The position numbers and the translations under genes are program-made. Under the pieces are notes generated by a model. The model did not search any database, was not told where the DNA came from, and saw only the letters and a list, made by a program, of their open reading frames with translations. Below are positions 52,503-61,566 of a stretch of 64,000 nucleotides of DNA, piece after piece (within the stretch, counting starts at the first letter, position 1; every line of letters begins with the position of its first letter). Source of the stretch: Pseudomonas marginalis (GTDB lineage: Bacteria; Pseudomonadota; Gammaproteobacteria; Pseudomonadales; Pseudomonadaceae); NCBI RefSeq assembly GCF_024169655.1, contig NZ_JALJWV010000001.1, positions 2,795,001 through 2,859,000 on the forward strand. The letters are read 5' to 3'.

Positions 52503-52844
52503 ATGAGCATCACTCAATTCAAAGACGCGCTGAATGCCCACCTGCCGGATTCGTCACCGGTCGCCGTGCCCCTGGGCGAGCCGATCGCCGTGGCGTCGAC
52601 CTTGAGCGTCGAGCGCAGCGACGGCGTCGAAACCGGTATCTGGGCCTGTACCCCTGGCCGCTGGCGTCGACAGATCAAAGCCCAGGAGTTTTGCCACTTT
52701 ATCCAGGGCCGCTGCACTTTCACCCCTGACGACGGTGAAATCGTCCACCTACAAGCTGGCGATGCACTGATGTTGCCGGCCAACAGCAGCGGAACCTGGG
52801 ATATCCAGGAAACCGTGCGCAAGACCTATGTATTGATCCTGTAA
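52503..52844 (+). CDS. Cupin-domain protein (DUF861/ureidoglycine-type)
   Basis: 113 residues. A single cupin barrel with GIWACTPGRWRR, EFCHFIQGRCTFTPDDGE and LQAGDALMLPANSSGTWD is typical of the small cupin_3/DUF861 family often paired with polyamine or amine oxidation genes. Its enzymatic role is not certain. The short spacers imply an operon with the FAD oxidoreductase and the binding protein. Confidence 0.82.
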   Translation: MSITQFKDALNAHLPDSSPVAVPLGEPIAVASTLSVERSDGVETGIWACTPGRWRRQIKAQEFCHFIQGRCTFTPDDGEIVHLQAGDALMLPANSSGTWDIQETVRKTYVLIL

Positions 52845-52904
52845 CGCTTTGATCCTTGATCGCCTGCCATAAAAACAGCCCTAAAACCGCCAGGAAATCG
52901 AACC

Positions 52905-53984
52905 ATGAAAGCCATTGCCCTGTTGCCCTTGATGTTGGTGGCCGCTATCAGTCAGGCCGCCGAGACGGTGAAGATCTACAACTGGTCGAGCTACATTGCG
53001 CCGGACACCACGAAGAACTTCCAGAAACAAACCGGCATCGGTTTCAGCTACGACGTGTACGACAGCAACGAAACCCTCGATGGCAAGTTGATGACCGGTA
53101 ACTCCGGCTATGACGTGGTGTTCCCCTCCAACCACTTCATGGCGCGGCAGATCCAGGGCGGCGCCCTGAAGAAGCTCGACAAGAGCCAATTGCCCAACTG
53201 GAAGAACCTCAACCCGGTGCTGCTCAAGGCCCTGGAAAACAACGACCCGGGCAACGCCCACGGCTTCCCGTACCTGTGGGGCAGCACCGGCATCGGCTAC
53301 AACGTCGACAAGGTCAAGGCGGTGCTGGGCGATAACGCGCCTGTGAATTCCTGGGACCTGATCTTCAAGCCCGAATACATGCAAAAGCTCAGCAAATGCG
53401 GGGTGGCCATCCTCGACAATGGCCCGGAATTGTTGCCGATCGCTCTGAATTACCTGGGGCTGCCACCCCACAGCAAGAAGCCTGAGGACTACAAGAAAGC
53501 CGAGGCGCTGCTGATGAAAGTTCGCCCCTACGTGGCGTACTTTCATTCCTCGAAATACACCGGTGACCTGGCCAATGGCGACATCTGCGTGGCCGTCGGT
53601 TTCTCCGGCGACGTGCTGCAAGCCGAAAGCCGCGCCAAGGAAGCCAAGAATGGCGTGAACATCGGCTATCAGATCCCCAAGGAAGGTGCCGCGATCTGGT
53701 TCGACATGGTGGCCATGCCCGCCGACGCCCCGGACGAAAAGGCCGGGTATGCCTTCATGAATTACTTGCTGGAGCCCCAAGTGATGGCCGACATCACCAA
53801 CTCCGTTCATTACGCCAACGGCAACAGTGCGGCGGACAGCCTGGTGGACCCGGCAATCAAGGCCGATACCAAGATCTACCCAAGCGCGGAAATGATGGGC
53901 AAGTTGTTCGCGCTGGAAGCGATGCCGCTGAATATCGACCGGGTTCGCACGCGGGTGTGGAACACCATTCGTACCGGGCGCTGA
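52905..53984 (+). CDS. Periplasmic polyamine-type substrate-binding protein (PotF/SpuD-like)
   Basis: 359 residues with a signal peptide (about 1-18, AISQA-AE). The mature start, ETVKIYNWSSYIAPDT, and DVYDSNETLDGKLMTGNSGYD are PotD/PotF/SpuD family features. The ligand-pocket region WGSTGIGYN is kept. No ABC permease or ATPase gene is next to it, so it must share a transporter encoded elsewhere or act as a receptor. The last gene before a bidirectional terminator. Confidence 0.9.
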   Translation: MKAIALLPLMLVAAISQAAETVKIYNWSSYIAPDTTKNFQKQTGIGFSYDVYDSNETLDGKLMTGNSGYDVVFPSNHFMARQIQGGALKKLDKSQLPNWKNLNPVLLKALENNDPGNAHGFPYLWGSTGIGYNVDKVKAVLGDNAPVNSWDLIFKPEYMQKLSKCGVAILDNGPELLPIALNYLGLPPHSKKPEDYKKAEALLMKVRPYVAYFHSSKYTGDLANGDICVAVGFSGDVLQAESRAKEAKNGVNIGYQIPKEGAAIWFDMVAMPADAPDEKAGYAFMNYLLEPQVMADITNSVHYANGNSAADSLVDPAIKADTKIYPSAEMMGKLFALEAMPLNIDRVRTRVWNTIRTGR

Positions 53985-53991
53985 AGAACTG

Positions 53992-54021
53992 ATGTGGGAG
54001 AGGGCTAGCCCCCTCCCACAT
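53992..54021. terminator. Bidirectional hairpin terminator
   Basis: ATGTGGGAG and CTCCCACAT flank AGGGCTAGCCCC, between the convergent binding-protein and LuxR genes. TTT follows on the plus strand. Confidence 0.72.
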
Positions 54022-54028
54022 TTGGATT

Positions 54029-54823
54029 TCAGGGGTTTTCCAGGTCATGCCCCAACGACTGGATAAACAACGAGAACAGCTCCGGCTGCGAAGAAATATC
54101 CAGCTTGGCGTACAGATGCCGGCGATGCACTTTGACCGTATCCGGCGAGATATTCAGGCGCTCGGCCATGGCCTTGGAGGAGAAACCGCGCAATACCAGG
54201 CGGGCGACTTCCAGCTCGCGGTCCGAGAGTACGCCGCAGCCGAAATGGCTCAATGCATCGCGAATCTGGCTGGCCATCGCCTGCGCTGCCGGTACACGCT
54301 GGGTGCTTTGCTGCCAATGCTGCTGCATCAACGGCAGCACCCACGCCGCCAAGGTGGTCAGCAGCCCGGTTTCTTCAGCACTGAAGCGCCGCTGCATGCC
54401 CAGTGACAGCGACAACGTGCCCGCGCCAGGTAGTTGCAGGATGAATTGCACCTCGTCTTCCAGCACGTTGTCGTGGAAGTAATTGAGGAAGTATTCGCTC
54501 TGGCGGAAATGGTCCGGCGCCACTTCCTCCAGGCGGTACACGCCGCTGGCATACTCTTCGCGACAGGCCTGGAAAAACGGGTCAAGCACGTACAGGCCGT
54601 TGAGGTACACCAGCATCGACGCCGGTTTGCTGCTGGGCTGGGCGTCGTATTCCTCCAGGGCCTGGGGCAGGCCGTCGAGCGGGTAGAAAATCGCCAGGGC
54701 GTTATCGAACGGCAGGCATTGGTGCAACAACAGCACCAGCTGTTTCCAGAATCGCTCGCTGCCGATCTGTGACAGGGTGCGCCCCAGCCCTGCATGCATG
54801 CCGACTTCCCTGAACAGGCTCAT
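54029..54823 (-). CDS. LuxR-family transcriptional regulator
   Basis: 264 residues from ATG 54823 (AGGGGA 9 bases upstream; the frame is open to 54856). The C-terminal HTH is LSDRELEVARLVLRGFSSKA followed by MAERLNISPDTVKVHRRHLY. The N-terminal part is not the autoinducer type of LuxR; it looks like a PAS/GAF-like sensor. It faces the APC-permease operon across about 200 bp and lies convergent to the amine-oxidation operon, so it is a candidate regulator of both. Confidence 0.85.
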   Translation of the reverse strand: MSLFREVGMHAGLGRTLSQIGSERFWKQLVLLLHQCLPFDNALAIFYPLDGLPQALEEYDAQPSSKPASMLVYLNGLYVLDPFFQACREEYASGVYRLEEVAPDHFRQSEYFLNYFHDNVLEDEVQFILQLPGAGTLSLSLGMQRRFSAEETGLLTTLAAWVLPLMQQHWQQSTQRVPAAQAMASQIRDALSHFGCGVLSDRELEVARLVLRGFSSKAMAERLNISPDTVKVHRRHLYAKLDISSQPELFSLFIQSLGHDLENP

Positions 54824-55022
54824 GTCACAGGTTCCCCTCATCAAAAGATCGGCCAAGGGTTCGGCTTTTGCCGGGTGTCGTCAAGGGGAGTACGCCAATA
54901 GGGGAATTGGCTGACAACAGCTCTGGCTTTAACTTCGCGATCATTGAGTGGGAAACATATCCCACGACTTTCAGACTTTTCGTTTCTGCCTCACACCAAA
55001 AACAACGACAGAGGATAACGAT

Positions 55023-56387
55023 ATGAGTGCTTCCCCCGCGCCTGACGGCGTGCTTAAGCCCACCCTGAGCGTCTTCGATGTGGTGGCCATTACCGTTTCG
55101 GCGGTGACGCCCGCCAGTTCGGTGTTCGTGATCGCCCCGTTCGCCATTCAACAGGCCGGCAGCGGCGTGTTCCTGGCCTTTGTCATGGCCGCCTTGCTCG
55201 CGCTGATGTTCGCCTTTTGCTACGCCGAACTGGGCCGCGCCCACAACAGCGCTGGCGGTGAATATGTGTATGCCAAGCGGGTATTCGGCGGCATGGCGGG
55301 CTATGCGACGTTCCTGACGGTACTGGTGATGTTGTTGTTTATCCCACCGGTACTGGCCACGGGCGCGGCGACCTACTTGAATAACGCCCTGGGCGCCCGG
55401 TTCGATGCCCAGACCGTTGCGCTGGTCATTGTGGTGTGCAGTTACGCCCTGGGCATCCTCAATATCAAGCTCAATGCCTGGATCACCGGCACTTGCCTGC
55501 TGCTGGAAGTGGCGGCCTTGCTGGTGATCGTGTTCCTCGGCTTCGGCCATCCGGTGCAGCCGGTCAGCGTGCTGTTTCAGCCGCAGATCGTCGAAAACGG
55601 CATGTTGCACCTGGCGCCCTGGGCCCTGGTGATCGGCGCGGTCGGCATCGGTCTGTTCTCCTTCAATGGCTACGGGCCGGCGGTGCTGCTGGCCGAAGAC
55701 ATGAAATGCGGCGGCAAGGGCGTACACAAAGCGGTGTTGTGGTCCCTGGGGCTGGTGGTGGTGATCGAACTGGTGCCGATCACGGCGCTGCTGATCGGCG
55801 CGCCGTCGCTGAGTGCGATGATCAGCAGCCCCGACCCCATCGGCTACCTGCTGACCAGCCATGGCAACGAAACCTTGTCACGCCTGGTCAGTGCCGGGAT
55901 CTTCCTCTCGGTATTCAACGCCATCGTCGCCATCGTGATCCAGATCGGCCGCGTGGTGTTCAGCAGCGGCCGCGATGCGCTGTGGACGCCGACCATCAAC
56001 AAACTGTTCACGCGCATTCACCCGCGCTGGGATTCGCCCTGGCTGGCGACGCTGTTCCTGGCGATCCCTTCGGCGCTGCTGAGTTTCAGCTCCAACCTGG
56101 CGGACCTCACCTCGTTCAGTGTGCTGCTGATCATGCTGGTGTACCTGATCGTGGCCTTGAGTGCGCTGATGAGCCGGGTGCTGCTGCGTGAGCGCGCACA
56201 TCCGTATCGCATGCCCTTGAGGCCGCTGCCGGCATTGCTGGCGGTGCTGGGCGCCGGGTATCTGTTGATGACCTTGATCGCGGAGGCTTCGGTGCGCGAC
56301 ATCATGGTCATCATCGGCTTGCTGGCGCTGTCGGTGATTCTGTATTGCATCAGTGGCCGGTTGAGTCCGGCGTATCAGAAACTGTAA
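55023..56387 (+). CDS. APC-family amino-acid/amine permease
   Basis: 454 residues with about 12 membrane helices. ATG 55023 has an AGAGGAT ribosome site, and the frame is open to 54948. The first helix contains TVSAVTPASSVFVIAPFAI, an APC substrate-site pattern, and later FSFNGYGPAVLLAED is also typical. It transports an amino acid, amine or related amide. It overlaps in operon sense with the P1 peptidase gene 9 bp downstream. Confidence 0.88.
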   Translation: MSASPAPDGVLKPTLSVFDVVAITVSAVTPASSVFVIAPFAIQQAGSGVFLAFVMAALLALMFAFCYAELGRAHNSAGGEYVYAKRVFGGMAGYATFLTVLVMLLFIPPVLATGAATYLNNALGARFDAQTVALVIVVCSYALGILNIKLNAWITGTCLLLEVAALLVIVFLGFGHPVQPVSVLFQPQIVENGMLHLAPWALVIGAVGIGLFSFNGYGPAVLLAEDMKCGGKGVHKAVLWSLGLVVVIELVPITALLIGAPSLSAMISSPDPIGYLLTSHGNETLSRLVSAGIFLSVFNAIVAIVIQIGRVVFSSGRDALWTPTINKLFTRIHPRWDSPWLATLFLAIPSALLSFSSNLADLTSFSVLLIMLVYLIVALSALMSRVLLRERAHPYRMPLRPLPALLAVLGAGYLLMTLIAEASVRDIMVIIGLLALSVILYCISGRLSPAYQKL

Positions 56388-56396
56388 GGAGTGGTT

Positions 56397-57500
56397 ATGC
56401 GCGCACGTCAATTGGGCATCACGTTGGGGCTGGGCACGCCCGGCGCGTTGAATGCCATCACCGATGTTCCCGGCGTTCGGGTCGGCCACAGCACGCTCAA
56501 GACCCGCGTCGACGGCAAACAGGTGTGTACCGGCGTCACAGTGGTCCAGCCGCGTGCCGGCGAGGCGCGGCAGCAGCCGTGCTTTGCCGGGTATCACGTG
56601 CTCAACGGCAATGGTGACGCCACTGGCCTGGAGTGGATCAGCGAAGCAGGGCTGTTGACCACACCACTGGCGATCACCAACACCCACAGCCTCGGCATTG
56701 TGCGCGACACCCTGATTGCCCTGGAGCGCGAGCGTCTGGCGGACCCGGCCGTGTACTGGTGCATGCCGGTGGTGATGGAAACCTACGATGGCCTGCTGAA
56801 CGATATCTGGGGCCAGCACGTCAAGCCTGCGCATGTGCGCGAGGCGCTGGACCACGCCGAAAGTGGCCCGGTGCAGGAAGGCTCGGTGGGCGGCGGCACC
56901 GGGATGATCTGCCATGAATTCAAGGGCGGCATCGGCACCGCGTCGCGCCGGTTGCCGGCGGAGCAGGGCGGCTGGACGGTCGGCGTGCTGGTGCAGGCCA
57001 ACCATGGCAAGCGCCAGGAACTGCGGGTCGACGGCTACCCGGTGGGCCGGCAGTTGATGGCGATTCCATCGCCGTTCGCCGAGCGGGGCACGCCGGGCAT
57101 GGGCTCGATCGTGGTGATCCTGGCCACCGACGCGCCGTTGCTGCCCCATCAATGCCGGCGCCTGGCGCAACGCGCGTCTATCGGCATTGCGCGCACCGGC
57201 GGCGGCACCGAGGACTCCAGCGGCGACCTGTTCCTGGCCTTCGCCACCGGCAATCAGGCGCTGCCCCCGGTGGACTATGGGCGCAAGGACCTGGCGTTCA
57301 GCAGCGCGGTGCAGATGGTCAATAACGATCATATGTCCCCGCTGTTCCTCGCCGCGGCGGAGGCGGTGGAGGAGGCGATCGTCAACGCCATGCTGGCCGG
57401 TGAGAGCATGACCACCGACGACGGGGTGCGAGTGCCGGGTCTGGACGGCGAAACACTGTTGCAGGCATTGCGCGAGATGGGCTGGAACAGCTGCCGATAA
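56397..57500 (+). CDS. P1/DmpA-type aminopeptidase/amidase (peptidase family S58)
   Basis: 367 residues from ATG 56397 (AAGGAG 7 bases upstream; GTG 56391 would add two residues). Ntn-fold features: ITDVPGVRVGHSTL near the N-terminus, GSVGGGTGMICHEFKGGIGT, and the self-cleavage site PGMGS-IVVILATDAPL, which places the nucleophile Ser237 after a Gly. DmpA-type enzymes release N-terminal D- or L-amino acids or hydrolyse β-peptides and amides. Coupling to an APC permease suggests uptake then hydrolysis of an amide or peptide. The substrate is unknown. Confidence 0.88.
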   Translation: MRARQLGITLGLGTPGALNAITDVPGVRVGHSTLKTRVDGKQVCTGVTVVQPRAGEARQQPCFAGYHVLNGNGDATGLEWISEAGLLTTPLAITNTHSLGIVRDTLIALERERLADPAVYWCMPVVMETYDGLLNDIWGQHVKPAHVREALDHAESGPVQEGSVGGGTGMICHEFKGGIGTASRRLPAEQGGWTVGVLVQANHGKRQELRVDGYPVGRQLMAIPSPFAERGTPGMGSIVVILATDAPLLPHQCRRLAQRASIGIARTGGGTEDSSGDLFLAFATGNQALPPVDYGRKDLAFSSAVQMVNNDHMSPLFLAAAEAVEEAIVNAMLAGESMTTDDGVRVPGLDGETLLQALREMGWNSCR

Positions 57501-57858
57501 TCCGGTGTATTTATAAAGATGCTGGCTCTTTAATGCGGCGAATGACACCGTGACAATATATTGGATCCATCTAAACAAGTGCGCCGCTCAAGTTGAGCGG
57601 CTTTACCGCTATTTAATATTTAAATAACAGCGCGGCGGTTTTTGTCGGACAAAAGCAACTAACCCCCTACAAACATTGCGCGCGACTTGCTTAAATTGCT
57701 GGCTTGTCGGTTTTCACTGCGTAAATAGATGTAGACGAAAGATTTCAAGTTGTGTCAGTTTCGTGACGCCTTCAAAAGAGGCGAGTGATAGGACGATCTC
57801 GCCAGCGAGGTTCCTATCGACCCAAGACTGATGCACTTGCACACAAGGAAGTACGTTT
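57501..57858. other. Intergenic region upstream of aprX
   Basis: 358 bp with no gene. It contains a perfect GCCGCTCAA-G-TTGAGCGGC palindrome (57583-57601), AT-rich inverted sequence (TATTTAATATTTAAATA) and the presumed aprX promoter. AAGGAAG lies 10 bases before the aprX ATG. Confidence 0.6.
57583..57601. terminator. Perfect palindrome after the P1 peptidase gene
   Basis: Nine-base arms around a single G, followed by TTT. Either a short terminator for the peptidase operon or an operator upstream of aprX. Confidence 0.45.
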
Positions 57859-59292
57859 ATGTCAAAAGTAAAAGACCAGGCTATTGTATCTGCCGCGCAA
57901 GCCAGCACTGCGTATACGCAAATTGATAGTTTCAGTCATTTATACGACCGTGGCGGCAACCTCACGATCAATGGCAAACCCTCTTATTCCGTTGACCAGG
58001 CGGCCACTCAACTGCTGCGCGATGGCGCTGCTTACCGGGACTTTGACGGCAACGGCAAGATCGACCTGACCTACACCTTCCTGACCTCGGCCTCCTCGAG
58101 CACGCTGAACAAGCATGGCATCTCGGGCTTCAGCCAGTTCAACAGCCAGCAGAAAGCCCAGGCCGCACTGGCCATGCAATCCTGGTCGGATGTCGCCAAC
58201 GTCGCCTTCACCGAGAAGGCCAGCGGCGGCGATGGGCATATGACCTTCGGCAACTACAGCGGCGGCCAGGACGGCGCGGCGGCCTTCGCCTACCTGCCCG
58301 GCACCGGCGCGGGCTACGACGGCACCTCGTGGTACCTGACCAACAGCAGCTACACGCCCAACAAGACCCCGGACCTGAACAACTACGGCCGGCAGACCCT
58401 GACCCACGAGATCGGCCATACCCTGGGCCTGGCTCACCCTGGCGATTACAACGCCGGGAATGGCAACCCGACCTACAACGATGCGACCTATGGACAGGAC
58501 ACGCGCGGCTACAGCCTCATGAGTTACTGGAGTGAGAGCAACACCAATCAGAACTTCAGCAAGGGCGGGGTCGAGGCCTACGCCTCCGGGCCATTGATCG
58601 ACGATATCGCGGCGATCCAGAAGCTCTACGGCGCCAACTACGCCACCCGCGCCGGTGACACCACCTACGGTTTCAACTCCAACACCGGGCGTGATTTCCT
58701 CAGCGCAACTTCCAACGCCGACAAGCTGGTGTTTTCGGTCTGGGACGGCGGTGGCAATGACTCCCTGGACTTCTCCGGTTTCACCCAGAACCAGAAGATC
58801 AACCTCAATGAGACCTCGTTCTCCGACGTTGGCGGCCTGGTGGGCAATGTGTCCATCGCCAAGGGCGTCACCGTGGAAAACGCCTTTGGCGGTGCGGGCA
58901 ACGATCTGATCATCGGCAACAATGCCGCCAACCTGATCAAGGGCGGGGCCGGCAACGACCTCATCTACGGCGCTGGCGGGGCGGACCAACTGTGGGGCGG
59001 CGCCGGTAACGACACCTTTGTGTTCGGTGCCAGTTCCGATTCCAAGCCAGGGGCGGCGGACAAGATCTTTGACTTCACCAGCGGCTCCGACAAGATCGAC
59101 CTGAGCGGCATCACCCAAGGCGCGGGCCTGAGCTTCGTCAACGCGTTCACCGGGCATGCCGGCGACGCGGTATTGAGCTATGCCTCGGGCACCCACCTGG
59201 GTACCTTGGCCGTGGACTTCTCCGGGCACGGCGTGGCGGATTTCCTCGTCACCACCGTGGGCCAGGCCGCTGTCAGCGACATCGTGGCCTGA
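57859..59292 (+). CDS. aprX: Serralysin-type alkaline metalloprotease AprX (AprA)
   Basis: 477 residues, no Sec signal peptide. The zinc motif [11 protein letters not shown] uses His183, Glu184, His187 and His193, with the Met-turn SLMSYW. The C-terminal half has RTX repeats ([30 protein letters not shown]) that bind calcium after secretion. The end, DIVA, is a type I secretion signal of this family. It is an extracellular caseinase, the heat-stable spoilage protease of fluorescens-group strains. It heads the aprX-I-D-E-F locus. Confidence 0.97.
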   Translation: MSKVKDQAIVSAAQASTAYTQIDSFSHLYDRGGNLTINGKPSYSVDQAATQLLRDGAAYRDFDGNGKIDLTYTFLTSASSSTLNKHGISGFSQFNSQQKAQAALAMQSWSDVANVAFTEKASGGDGHMTFGNYSGGQDGAAAFAYLPGTGAGYDGTSWYLTNSSYTPNKTPDLNNYGRQTLTHEIGHTLGLAHPGDYNAGNGNPTYNDATYGQDTRGYSLMSYWSESNTNQNFSKGGVEAYASGPLIDDIAAIQKLYGANYATRAGDTTYGFNSNTGRDFLSATSNADKLVFSVWDGGGNDSLDFSGFTQNQKINLNETSFSDVGGLVGNVSIAKGVTVENAFGGAGNDLIIGNNAANLIKGGAGNDLIYGAGGADQLWGGAGNDTFVFGASSDSKPGAADKIFDFTSGSDKIDLSGITQGAGLSFVNAFTGHAGDAVLSYASGTHLGTLAVDFSGHGVADFLVTTVGQAAVSDIVA

Positions 59293-59341
59293 TGCACGAG
59301 CGCGGCGTTTCGGCGCCGCGCTTCCGGGAAGGAGCATGCAC

Positions 59342-59710
59342 ATGCCGCGTTTTTCTCATTTGATCGCCTGTGTCCTACAGGTGTTGTTCGTGTCGGCAGG
59401 AGCCCACGCAATGGCTAGCAGTCTTGTTTTACCCAGCGCCGCCCAGTTGGCCGGACATTGGCAACTGCACCGAGAGGATCAGGTCTGTGCCCTGGATTTG
59501 CTGGAGCAGGCCAACGCCTTGGGTGGCGACGTGGCATGTGTTGAGCAGTGGCTGGGGGACAAACCCCTGACGTGGTCGCCGACACCGGACGGGATCTGGT
59601 TGATGAATGCCGAAGGCTCAGGGATTACCCACTTGAATCGCCAGCGCGACGGTGAATACCAGGCACGCACGCCATCCGGCGATCTCGTGACATTGCAACG
59701 AATACCTTAG
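59342..59710 (+). CDS. aprI: Periplasmic protease inhibitor AprI
   Basis: 122 residues from ATG 59342. A signal peptide (about 1-24, ending AHA) precedes a small β-barrel inhibitor domain with SAAQLAGHWQL and two cysteines (QVCALD, VACVEQ) for a disulfide. It binds serralysin with its N-terminus in the active site and protects the cell. AAGGAG is 8 bases from this ATG; ATG 59336 would be too close. Confidence 0.92.
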   Translation: MPRFSHLIACVLQVLFVSAGAHAMASSLVLPSAAQLAGHWQLHREDQVCALDLLEQANALGGDVACVEQWLGDKPLTWSPTPDGIWLMNAEGSGITHLNRQRDGEYQARTPSGDLVTLQRIP

Positions 59711-59814
59711 TTTCCAGTTATAACGCTATAACTCGAATTTACTAGTTGGCCGCCGCTTATTCAGGGGTTGGGGTAACTATTGCCGGTCATTGGGTTCAAG
59801 GAAGATCAAGCACT

Positions 59815-61566
59815 ATGGCGAAGCCCCAAGTCGTCGCGCCGTTATTCAAGGCGTTGGGTGAATATAAAAGTATTTTGATCAGCGTTGGCTGTTTCACTGC
59901 ATTGATTAACCTGCTGATGCTGGTGCCGTCCATTTATATGCTGCAAGTGTATGACCGCGTGTTGTCCTCCCAGAATGAAACCACACTGGTGATGTTGACA
60001 CTGATGGTCGTAGGTTTCTTCGCCTTTATTGGCTGCCTGGAGGTCATCCGCAGTTTTATCGTGATCCGCATCGGTAGCCAGTTGGAGCGACGCTTCAACT
60101 TGCGCGTATATAAAGCCGCCTTCGAACGCAATCTGCAGCGCGGCCAGGGGCATGCCGGGCAATCCCTCGCTGATTTGACCCATATCCGCCAGTTCATCAC
60201 CGGGCCGGCGCTGTTCGCGTTTTTCGATGCGCCGTGGTTTCCGATCTATCTGTTGGTGATTTTCCTGTTCAACGTGTGGCTCGGCGTGCTGGCCACGGCG
60301 GGGGCCTTGTTGCTGATCGGCCTGGCCTGCCTGAATGAATACCTGACCAAAAAACCCCTGGGCGAGGCCAGCGGCTACTCCCAGCACTCCAGCCAATTGG
60401 CCACCAGCCATTTGCACAACGCCGAAACCATCCAGGCCATGGGCATGCTCGGTGCATTGCGCAAGCGCTGGTTTGCCGTGCATTCAGAGTTTTTGGGTTT
60501 GCAGAACACGGCCAGCGACACCGGTTCGGTGATCACCTCACTGAGCAAATCCCTGCGCCTGTGCCTGCAATCGTTGGTGCTCGGCCTGGGCGCGTTTTTG
60601 GTGATCAAAGGCGAGATGACCGCCGGGATGATGATCGCCGGTTCCATCCTGATGGGCCGGGTGCTCAGCCCGATCGACCAGTTGATTGCGGTGTGGAAGC
60701 AGTGGAGTTCGGCCAAGCTGGCCTATCAGCGGCTTGACGAGTTACTGCGCGAGTTCCCCCCGGAAGTCGCGCAGATGGCATTGCCCGCGCCCAACGGCCA
60801 GGTGGGTTTCGAGCAGGTCAGCGCCGGCCCGCCGGGGCGACGCCTGGCGACGCTGCATCAGGTCAGTTTCAGCCTGGGCGCCGGCGAAGTGCTGGGAGTG
60901 CTTGGTGCGTCGGGCTCCGGCAAGTCCACCCTGGCCCGTGTGCTGGTGGGCGTGTGGCCAACCCTGGCCGGCACCGTGCGACTGGATGGCGCGGATATCC
61001 ACCGCTGGGACCGTGACGATCTCGGCCCGCACATTGGCTATCTGCCCCAGGACATCGAACTGTTCAGTGGCAGCATCGCCGACAACATCGCGCGCTTTCG
61101 CGATGCCGATCCGCAACAGGTGGTCCAGGCGGCACAACAGGCCGGCGTACATGAATTGATTTTGCGCCTGCCCCAAGGCTACGACACGGTGCTGGGCGAC
61201 AACGGCGGCGGCCTGTCCGGTGGCCAGAAGCAACGGGTCGCCCTGGCGCGCGCGCTGTATGGCGGGCCGCGGCTGATTGTGCTGGATGAACCCAATTCCA
61301 ACCTCGACACCGTCGGTGAAGCCGCGCTGGCCAGCGCCATCGTGCAGATGAAGGCCCAGGGCAGCAGCGTGATTCTTGTCACCCACCGCTCTTCGGCCCT
61401 GGCCCAGGCGGACAAGTTGCTGGTGCTCAACGAAGGTCACTTGCAGGCGTTTGGGCCGAGCCAGGACGTGCTGCGCGCGTTGTCCGGCCAGCAAGCGGCG
61501 CCGAAGGAACAAACCGGCGTCAGTTTCAGTCGTCAGTATCAAGCCGGAAGGAATCCAGGCGCATGA
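59815..61566 (+). CDS. aprD: Type I secretion ABC transporter AprD
   Basis: 583 residues from ATG 59815 (AAGGAAG 10 bases upstream; the frame is open to 59746). About six membrane helices precede the ATPase domain. Walker A is GASGSGKST (364-372), the ABC signature is LSGGQKQRVALARAL, and Walker B is LIVLDEPNSNLD. It is of the AprD/PrtD branch and exports AprX directly to the outside. Its end overlaps aprE by 4 bp. Confidence 0.96.
   Translation: MAKPQVVAPLFKALGEYKSILISVGCFTALINLLMLVPSIYMLQVYDRVLSSQNETTLVMLTLMVVGFFAFIGCLEVIRSFIVIRIGSQLERRFNLRVYKAAFERNLQRGQGHAGQSLADLTHIRQFITGPALFAFFDAPWFPIYLLVIFLFNVWLGVLATAGALLLIGLACLNEYLTKKPLGEASGYSQHSSQLATSHLHNAETIQAMGMLGALRKRWFAVHSEFLGLQNTASDTGSVITSLSKSLRLCLQSLVLGLGAFLVIKGEMTAGMMIAGSILMGRVLSPIDQLIAVWKQWSSAKLAYQRLDELLREFPPEVAQMALPAPNGQVGFEQVSAGPPGRRLATLHQVSFSLGAGEVLGVLGASGSGKSTLARVLVGVWPTLAGTVRLDGADIHRWDRDDLGPHIGYLPQDIELFSGSIADNIARFRDADPQQVVQAAQQAGVHELILRLPQGYDTVLGDNGGGLSGGQKQRVALARALYGGPRLIVLDEPNSNLDTVGEAALASAIVQMKAQGSSVILVTHRSSALAQADKLLVLNEGHLQAFGPSQDVLRALSGQQAAPKEQTGVSFSRQYQAGRNPGA

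Noticed and set aside
52905..53984. A complete polyamine ABC transporter operon
   Set aside because: Only the binding protein is present; no permease or ATPase genes lie on either side.
54825..55862. Long minus-strand open frame of 345 codons opposite the APC permease
   Set aside because: Its His/Gln/Arg-rich composition is the usual antisense shadow of a hydrophobic GC-rich gene, and the plus-strand permease is clearly real.
57940..59343. Minus-strand open frame of 467 codons opposite aprX
   Set aside because: It is antisense to an unmistakable serralysin with zinc and RTX motifs; the repeats make long shadow frames likely.
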